A stretch of DNA of 64,000 nt from an uncultured Cytophagales bacterium (GTDB lineage Bacteria > Bacteroidota > Bacteroidia > Cytophagales > UBA9547): positions 1-64,000 of the forward strand of contig CAMFLX010000006.1 in assembly GCA_945957555.1 (NCBI GenBank), written 5' to 3'. The translations under genes were made by a program, and so were the position numbers. Within the stretch, counting starts at the first letter, position 1; every line of letters starts with the position of its first letter. The notes beneath the pieces are model-generated. The model ran no database searches and was not told where the DNA came from. It was given only the letters and a program-made list of their open reading frames with translations. This document shows positions 58,822 through 64,000 of this stretch, in pieces.

Positions 58822-59027
58822 CATGCGACGTTGGGCTTAAACCCAGAATACGCATTTGGGGTTTTGGCGAGACGGAATGGTACAAAAAAGTCATGAGACA
58901 CGGAGTTTTTCTGAGTGAAAAGCTAGTAGTTCTAGCTTGAATGAAGAAAAACGAGTATCGAAATGAATTTGATTAGCATTTTGTCGCAGTAAATTTCTAA
59001 TGCGTATTCTGGGTTAAATGTCGCATG
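58822..59027. mobile_element. Nested palindromic element (MITE-like or structured RNA candidate)
   Basis: Four nested inverted repeats share nearly one centre (about 58925-58929): CATGCGAC/GTCGCATG (58822-58829 with 59020-59027), AACCCAGAATACGCATT with its exact complement (58840-58856 with 58999-59015), GTTTTTCT/AGAAAAAC (58905-58912 with 58945-58952), and AAGCTAG/CTAGCTT (58920-58926 with 58932-58938). The whole can fold into one long interrupted hairpin. No open frame. It could be a miniature inverted-repeat element, an IS remnant or a non-coding RNA. Confidence 0.6.
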
Positions 59028-59278
59028 TCAAGAAAGAACCTGAAGGGCTTCATAATGAACCACTCTGTGGTTGTGCCTTGTAGCCTTGGTTTTTAGCTAC
59101 TTTTGTATCAGAGAGATTAAGCCACCGCAGCAGCAGCTACTAAGATACCATTTCCAAAAAATGTTTTGGAGGGATTTGAACATTATCATTTTTCTCATCC
59201 AGAATTCAGGTTAAATAACGACATTGTTCTGTATAAGAGCTGCAAAAGTGCTCTAATGTATATGAAATTCCTTTATAG

Positions 59279-59683
59279 ATGAATCTAGAACATCACCTTC
59301 GCAAGTCACCAGAACAAGTATATGAGTACCTCAGCGACATGCAAAAGTTTGTGAGTATTCACCCCGTCATTCATCAAATGGATCCATTGGGACAAGGCCA
59401 GTACTGGGTACATGAAAGAATAAAACTACTCTATATTCCCTGGCGGTTCACCTATTCGGCAACCATTTTGGTGCACAGTCCAAAGCACATTGCTATGTCG
59501 GCCACAGTGATGGGGGTAGTCCATATCGCTATGGATTTTGTATTGAAAGATACTAACGACGAGGGCTGCTTAGTTCTTGAAACGGTGCAGTTCAAGTCAT
59601 TTCTGCCAGTACATTGGGTAATGACGCAAATTTTCAGGAAACAGCATACGGAGCTTTTCAGGAATATGGATAATGCGAAATAA
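59279..59683 (+). CDS. SRPBCC-fold (START/Bet v1-like) protein
   Basis: A 134-residue cytosolic protein with the helix-grip pattern: N-terminal HLRKSPEQVYEYLSDMQKFVSIHP, the strand series YWVHERIKLLYIPWRFTYSATI and HIAMSATVMGVVHIAMDFVL, then a C-terminal helix (VMTQIFRKQHTELFRNM). SRPBCC proteins bind hydrophobic ligands or modify polyketide-like molecules; function here is unknown. It is monocistronic with no related neighbour. Confidence 0.8.
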   Translation: MNLEHHLRKSPEQVYEYLSDMQKFVSIHPVIHQMDPLGQGQYWVHERIKLLYIPWRFTYSATILVHSPKHIAMSATVMGVVHIAMDFVLKDTNDEGCLVLETVQFKSFLPVHWVMTQIFRKQHTELFRNMDNAK

Positions 59684-60281
59684 ATAATCTGTATGGTAGA
59701 GAAGTGAGGGAGGAATACTGTCAAAGTCAATGGGTTTAAGGTCGATACTCTAGCGTGCGTGGTCGTGCACACGGCAAAAAACGATAGTTTTTTGAGCAAG
59801 TATGTGCGTGGAATGGAACTGCAAATCGACCTTGCGGTTGGCTTTTGTGCCACACTTTCTTTGGGTACTTTTTCTTTGTGTGAGCAAAGAAGAGTACAAT
59901 AACAATGCATCCCGATTAAATAAACTCTAGGGGAATTATTTACACCATCTATCAAACGGGCGTTTAAGCCGGTTTTGCAATTGCCAATTATCCCGATTTG
60001 AGGTTAAATGAGTACTTGAGTATTTTTCTAAAGGCGTATAAAACAAAAAGGACTCGAATGAGTCCTTTTCCCTTTTTCACGGTTATACGTAAGGCGCATC
60101 AGTTTTTATTTCTTTGAAGAGAGGTAAGCCTCTCGATTTCTAGTTTTATGTATTGCGATTAGAAGCTTATATAAAACGGAATAAAGAACCTGCCATAATT
60201 TTACCAAAATTAAGCCAAGGACGCATTCCTTGTCCTACACAAAACGGGTAGTGCTAAGTTTTTTACAGATAATCTTGCGTA
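59684..60281. other. Intergenic region with possible dispersed-repeat remnant
   Basis: 598 bases. Around 59850-59890 the phrase CTTTCTTTGGGTACTTTTTC occurs; similar phrases recur in intergenic DNA of many Bacteroidota, from memory. GGTTAAAT occurs here (60002) as well as at 59013 and 59212. A terminator lies at 60046-60069. A 167-codon minus-strand frame over this region is not convincing as a protein. Confidence 0.45.
60046..60069. terminator. Hairpin terminator
   Basis: A 10-bp stem AAAAGGACTC/GAGTCCTTTT with loop GAAT, followed by a T/C-rich stretch. It lies between the SRPBCC gene and the convergent response regulator gene. Confidence 0.7.
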
Positions 60282-60914
60282 TCAATACCAATTATTTTTG
60301 CGAGCCTTGGCTATGGCATCTTCCTTTGAACCCACCTGCAGTTTGATATAGATGTTTTTGATGTGGTATTTTACGGTGTCAATCTTAATGTGCAGTTCGG
60401 CAGCAGTACTTTTATAGCTCTTGCCTTCCACCAGTTTTTGGAGTACGTCATTTTCTTTTTCCGTAAGCGGGTTGGGGCTTGGGCTCTTTTTAAAGGAATC
60501 GATGACCATACGAGCTATGTTGGTACTCATGGGGGCCCCGCCAGCGCCTACTTCTTCTAGCGCCTCTAACAGCTTTGAGTGCTTCGAGTTTTTGGTAAGG
60601 TAGCCACAAGCTCCCGCACATAAAGCATCAAATACGCGCTCGCTGTTTTCAAATACACTAATGATGAGTATGTTGGTCTGAGGGAGCTTGGTCTTGATGA
60701 TCTTGGTGCCTTCTATGCCAGACATACCAGGCAGATCTATGTCCATAAGCACTATCTCTGGTTTTAGGAAGGTAATCTGTTCTAGGGCCTGTTCACAACT
60801 TGTAAAGCATGCCACTACCTCATAGTCGTTGGTTTCATTGATCAATAGCTTGAAACCTGTGCTTATATCCGTATTGTCCTCTATTATGATGATTTTTTTC
60901 TTGAGAAAGTTCAT
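60282..60914 (-). CDS. NarL/LuxR-type response regulator
   Basis: A 210-residue two-component regulator. Receiver domain (about 6-125) with acidic pocket IIIEDN, phosphoacceptor D58 in IVLMDIDLPG, and the conserved lysine in GYLTKNS. A C-terminal LuxR-type HTH (about 145-205: PLTEKENDVLQKLVEGKSYK, IKIDTVKYHIKNIYIKL) binds DNA. The gene starts 34 bases after the histidine kinase gene, with which it should form a pair. Targets unknown. Confidence 0.94.
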   Translation of the reverse strand: MNFLKKKIIIIEDNTDISTGFKLLINETNDYEVVACFTSCEQALEQITFLKPEIVLMDIDLPGMSGIEGTKIIKTKLPQTNILIISVFENSERVFDALCAGACGYLTKNSKHSKLLEALEEVGAGGAPMSTNIARMVIDSFKKSPSPNPLTEKENDVLQKLVEGKSYKSTAAELHIKIDTVKYHIKNIYIKLQVGSKEDAIAKARKNNWY

Positions 60915-60948
60915 GGGCTCTATATAGATAGGAAGTTATTCATGAGCT

Positions 60949-62226
60949 TCAGTTTTGCATAATAGGTAATCTGATGAGTGCTACCTCTATTTTGAATACA
61001 CTACCGGCGTTTGGCGTACTATTGATATCAAGAAGCCCATCAATATAGAGTATTCTTTTGCTGATATTTAACAAGCCTCTACTGGAGCTTTGTTGTGGGT
61101 CAAAGCCTTTACCATCATCATTAATTTCTATGGTAAGAGTTTCTTCGTTGGTGTGAATATACATAGTAAAGGATACTTTGCTGCATTTGGAATGCTTGGC
61201 AGCATTGGTAAAAAGCTCTTTAATCATATATACCAAGTGCCTGTTTGTGTTCACCTCAAGTCTATGTGAGGAATTTGGAAGCACATTGGACTCACTCTTG
61301 AAATCAATATCCAATTCGTTAAAAAAGACCTCTCCAAACTCCCGCAGATACAGAAACAGCTCATAGACATAATCGCTTTTGAAGTCGATAGACCAGATAA
61401 AATCTTTGGTGCCATAGTAAAGCTCTGACGATCTTTTCTCAATGGTATCGAGCATGTCTGGTACCTCATCCAAGGCATGGTTCTTGAGTTTGAGACCTAC
61501 GGATTGCGCCAGTAGCGTGATGCTTGCAAGTTTGTTGCCCATCTCGTCGTGGAAATCCTTCGCGATTTCGCTTCTCAGCAGACTTATTTCATTAGTCTTA
61601 GCTTTTAGTTTCTCTTCTAAGTCTTGTATCTGTTGCTCCTTGAGCTTTTGTATGGTTTGATTGGCCTTTTCCAGAGACTGCACAAACAAGATGAGTACCG
61701 TGGAGGTGAGAATAATCACGAATATGATGGTGATGATATTGTGTGTACTGTTGTGATATTCTATATAGTGTTTGAATCTATCATCATTTATGTAGGCGTC
61801 TTTATAATAGAGGTAAGCAACATACACAATGGATGCGGTAGTTACGATCAGTCCTGAAGTAAGTGTAGAAACGATGAACGCACAGAATATATTAAGAAAG
61901 AGCCAAACAATGTCCATGGAGTAGATCCCGCCAGTATTGTAAATACTGATCATGGTTGGGATCACGCCACCTATACTGAGTTGTAGTAGTATAATATGTA
62001 TATTCTTGTAGAACCGCATTTGGGCGGCCATCACGATCATAAAAGAGAACCCTAAGATGTTGATTCTCTGTTTTACTTGATCTTCGGGATAATATATAGT
62101 GAAATATACACTATATAGAAATACGAAGACGATGATCGTACTCAGTAGCCAACTCGCCCAAGAAGCCTTTCTGAAATCAGGATGCGTAGGTTCGTGCAGG
62201 TCCGGATGAACGATGAACTTTACCAT
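60949..62226 (-). CDS. HisKA_3-type sensor histidine kinase
   Basis: A 425-residue membrane kinase with about six N-terminal transmembrane helices (residues 20-190), little extracytoplasmic sequence, a coiled coil, then the HisKA_3 dimerisation box SEIAKDFHDEMGNKLASITL (phosphorylated H226). The ATPase domain has N-box LFTNAAKHSKCS and G1 INDDGKGFD, and ends STPNAGSVFKIEV. It senses through the membrane region or a partner. It lies 29 bases downstream of pdxJ and 34 upstream of its regulator gene, so these three are probably one transcript. Confidence 0.93.
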   Translation of the reverse strand: MVKFIVHPDLHEPTHPDFRKASWASWLLSTIIVFVFLYSVYFTIYYPEDQVKQRINILGFSFMIVMAAQMRFYKNIHIILLQLSIGGVIPTMISIYNTGGIYSMDIVWLFLNIFCAFIVSTLTSGLIVTTASIVYVAYLYYKDAYINDDRFKHYIEYHNSTHNIITIIFVIILTSTVLILFVQSLEKANQTIQKLKEQQIQDLEEKLKAKTNEISLLRSEIAKDFHDEMGNKLASITLLAQSVGLKLKNHALDEVPDMLDTIEKRSSELYYGTKDFIWSIDFKSDYVYELFLYLREFGEVFFNELDIDFKSESNVLPNSSHRLEVNTNRHLVYMIKELFTNAAKHSKCSKVSFTMYIHTNEETLTIEINDDGKGFDPQQSSSRGLLNISKRILYIDGLLDINSTPNAGSVFKIEVALIRLPIMQN

Positions 62227-62255
62227 GAGTCAAAAATAAGTTCACACATGCTTGC

Positions 62256-62969
62256 CTATTTGAGTTGTCTAAGGTAGAGCTGGATCGTATTCTCAAGACC
62301 GAAATACAGTGCATCACAAACCAGCGCATGTCCAATAGACACTTCTTGTAAATGTGGGATGTTTTGGTGGAAATAGGCCAAGTTTTCCAGGCTCAAATCG
62401 TGGCCAGCATTCAGGCCCAAACCAAGAGCACTAGCTCTTTGTGCCGCTTTTGCATAGTCACGGATCGCTAAGGCAGGGTTTTGCGGATACTGTACCGCAT
62501 AAGGCTCTGTATAAAGTTCTATCCTGTCAGTGCCTGTCTCATGAGCGTGGTCTACCATCTTCTCTTCCGGGTTTAAGAAAATGGAAACCCTAATGCCCGA
62601 ATTCTTTAGCTCGGAAACAACTTCTTGCAAAAATTTTTGATGTTTTATAGTATCCCAACCATTGTTTGAGGTAATGGCTGTAGGAGGGTCAGGAACCAGT
62701 GTGGCCTGCGTTGGTTTTACCTTCTTTACAAGGTCAAGAAAACGCTGATCAGGGTAGCCTTCAATGTTGAATTCGGTAGTCACAACCTTTTGAAGAGCCA
62801 ATACATCATCGTATCTGATATGCCTTTCGTCAGGTCTGGGGTGTACCGTTATTCCCTGTGCACCAAATCGTTCACAATCTTGTGCGACTTTAACTACATC
62901 AGGATTGTTGCCCCCTCTGGAATTCCTCAAAGTGGCTATTTTATTGATATTTACACTTAACTTCGTCAC
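62256..62969 (-). CDS. pdxJ: Pyridoxine 5'-phosphate synthase PdxJ
   Basis: Last step of the DXP-dependent route to vitamin B6: condenses 1-deoxyxylulose 5-phosphate with aminoacetone phosphate. The 237-residue TIM barrel starts KLSVNINKIATLRNSRGG and contains GITVHPRPDERHIRYDD with catalytic histidine and arginine, ATLVPDPPTAITSNNGWD, VSIFLNPE, IELYTEPYA, LGLNAGHDLSLENL and SIGHALVCDALYFGLE. The P in HPRPD differs from the usual E/S but the core is intact. Probably the first gene of an operon with the two-component pair. Confidence 0.96.
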   Translation of the reverse strand: MTKLSVNINKIATLRNSRGGNNPDVVKVAQDCERFGAQGITVHPRPDERHIRYDDVLALQKVVTTEFNIEGYPDQRFLDLVKKVKPTQATLVPDPPTAITSNNGWDTIKHQKFLQEVVSELKNSGIRVSIFLNPEEKMVDHAHETGTDRIELYTEPYAVQYPQNPALAIRDYAKAAQRASALGLGLNAGHDLSLENLAYFHQNIPHLQEVSIGHALVCDALYFGLENTIQLYLRQLK

Positions 62970-63040
62970 TTTATTTGGTAAGTTAAAATAAGCTTTTTAA
63001 TTTCGCAAAGTTGGGCAATTTCCTTCTAAAAGAAAAATCC

Positions 63041-63490
63041 ATGGGCTTAAAGAAAACAATTGAGGCAGATATTAAGCAAGCGATGCTTGCAAAAGAAAAA
63101 GATGTGTTACAGGCTCTAAGAGCCATTAAATCTCTCATTCTTTTAGCAGAAACTGAAAAAGGTGGACAAGAAGAACTGTCTGCTGACGTAGAGTTGAAGC
63201 TGTTGACCAAAGCCGCAAAACAAAGACGTGAATCAGCCGAGATATATGCAAAACAAGGAAGAGCGGACCTTGAAGCAGTAGAGTTAAAGGAGTTGGAGGT
63301 AATAGAAAGATACATGCCTAAGCAACTTTCTGATGAAGAGATCGTGGCTAAACTAAAGGAAATCATGACAAGGGTAGGCGCAACATCTGCCGCTGATCTT
63401 GGCAAGGTGATGGGCACAGCGACTAAAGAACTGGCAGGTATGGCCGATGGCAAAGTGATCTCTGCAAAGGTAAAGGAACTATTGGCTTAA
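63041..63490 (+). CDS. GatB/YqeY family protein
   Basis: A 149-residue helical cytosolic protein. The ATG at 63041 (MGLKKTIEADIKQAMLAKEK) is chosen over the in-frame 63011, which lacks family character. The family pattern is clear: LQALRAIKSLILLAE, KLLTKAAKQRRESAEIYAKQGR, EAVELKELEVIERYMPKQLSDEEI and AADLGKVMGTATKELAGMADGKVIS. The domain is the same as the tail of the GatB amidotransferase subunit, which contacts tRNA, but the stand-alone role is not settled. It is divergent from pdxJ and five bases upstream of a cvpA gene. Confidence 0.94.
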   Translation: MGLKKTIEADIKQAMLAKEKDVLQALRAIKSLILLAETEKGGQEELSADVELKLLTKAAKQRRESAEIYAKQGRADLEAVELKELEVIERYMPKQLSDEEIVAKLKEIMTRVGATSAADLGKVMGTATKELAGMADGKVISAKVKELLA

Positions 63491-63494
63491 GAAT

Positions 63495-63959
63495 TTGAGT
63501 CAAATTGATATAATACTATTGGTATTGCTTGCTTTAGGGGCATATTTCGGCTATACCAAAGGACTTTTAATGGAGCTGGTAAATACAGCTTCTTTTTTCT
63601 TAGGGATATTTTTGGGCATTCGCTTTTGGTACATTGGTGCTGAATATTTGGCGCAGAAATTTGATAGCGTACCACAAATATTGCCGATATTGGGGTTTTT
63701 ATTTGTCTTTGTGATTGTCCTCATAGGTGTAAGGCTTGTTGGTAAAGTCGTTAAGATAGGGATAGATCAAACATTGTTCGGTTCTCTAGACAAACTATTA
63801 GGAGCATTGTTAGGTATTTTTAAATGGTTAGTAGGAGTGGGTGTGTTCTTGTGGGGCATGCAGAAGTATTCTATATTAGGTATGGATGCCATCATCCAGA
63901 AAAGTTCAGTTTGTAGCGTTATCGTTCGCTATATGCCAAAACTGATTATGTTTTTTTAA
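63495..63959 (+). CDS. CvpA family membrane protein
   Basis: A 154-residue inner-membrane protein of the CvpA (colicin V production) family. Four hydrophobic segments follow IDIILLVLLALGAYFGYTKGLL, with family hallmarks GYTKGL near the start and GSLDKLLGALLGIFKWLVGVG in the second half. The start is a TTG at 63495, five bases after the YqeY-like gene stop, so it is probably in the same transcript. CvpA is linked to envelope homeostasis; exact function unknown. Confidence 0.88.
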   Translation: MSQIDIILLVLLALGAYFGYTKGLLMELVNTASFFLGIFLGIRFWYIGAEYLAQKFDSVPQILPILGFLFVFVIVLIGVRLVGKVVKIGIDQTLFGSLDKLLGALLGIFKWLVGVGVFLWGMQKYSILGMDAIIQKSSVCSVIVRYMPKLIMFF

Positions 63960-64000
63960 TAGAACCATTATCGTAATTTTTTCGTAATTCAAAAAAAATA

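Larger units (their letters stand above)
58598..59278. other. Intergenic region with terminator and palindromic element
   Basis: 681 bases with no supported gene. It contains a terminator (58682-58730), a promoter-like element (58792-58799) and the nested palindrome (58822-59027). The 250 bases before the SRPBCC gene show nothing recognisable. Confidence 0.6.

Noticed and set aside
59452-59955. 167-codon minus-strand frame
   Set aside because: Half lies opposite the SRPBCC gene and half over apparent repeat DNA.

Overview
The window comes from a Bacteroidota chromosome, most likely a polysaccharide-degrading member of the Cytophagales. The evidence is protein content. Eight secreted proteins end in a type A C-terminal sorting domain (YPNPF...KGMY/LYLLKI...K) of the type IX secretion system (T9SS). 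One ends in the gliding-associated type B domain (FTPNGDGINDE...). There are PorP/SprF-like and PorE-like envelope proteins, and several intergenic regions carry TAnnTTTG, the Bacteroidota -7 promoter element. I cannot name the species. I see no tRNA, rRNA, CRISPR array or intact insertion sequence.

Layout. 1-3570: mutY, two rhomboid proteases and an enoyl-CoA hydratase. 3889-8019: a type B T9SS cargo with an NHL propeller, followed by a PorP/SprF-OmpA fusion. 8090-9892: a GH9 cellulase without a sorting domain. 10206-11387: two ferritin-like stress proteins. 11530-14309: a PorE-like OmpA protein and an ice-binding-fold lipoprotein. 15173-20012: an envelope or exopolysaccharide locus (SGNH and MBOAT acyltransferase pair, a predicted 32-residue membrane peptide, an O-antigen-ligase-like polymerase, a half-length TolC-like protein). 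20156-28121: a 2554-residue surface protein with two different esterase-type domains, followed by a short Cys-rich membrane protein. 28091-31455: a glycosyltransferase and a lipoprotein glycosidase. 31513-33393: a gluconokinase/6-phosphogluconate dehydrogenase fusion. 33620-38746: DUF4846 protein, an unknown exported protein, CPBP protease, dusB and miaA. 38810-41248: a modular GH5 endoglucanase. 45689-55972: a six-gene run of T9SS-secreted mannan/hemicellulose proteins (GH5, GH26, unknown domain, GH26, beta-helix, CBM-like) sharing discoidin and sorting modules, with no SusC/SusD pair. 56079-63959: cyclophilin-FKBP fusion, unknown helical protein, SRPBCC protein, a two-component pair downstream of pdxJ, a YqeY-like protein and CvpA.

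How it fits together. The window is dominated by extracellular attack on beta-glucan and beta-mannan by enzymes exported through T9SS. Outer-membrane and periplasmic helpers (PorP-OmpA, PorE-like) may serve that export. The gluconokinase-Gnd fusion would feed hexonate carbon into the pentose phosphate pathway.

The most unusual items are: the GntK-Gnd fusion; the SusCD-less mannan cluster with near-identical 3' ends suggesting gene conversion; an uncharacterised N-terminal domain in the 49232-50584 gene; the giant double-esterase protein with a G10 tract; a 42-bp tandem repeat predicted to form UUCG-capped hairpins (57379-57630); a nested palindrome of about 206 bp just downstream of a promoter-like element (58792-59027); and a 22-bp hairpin repeat array (33436-33545).
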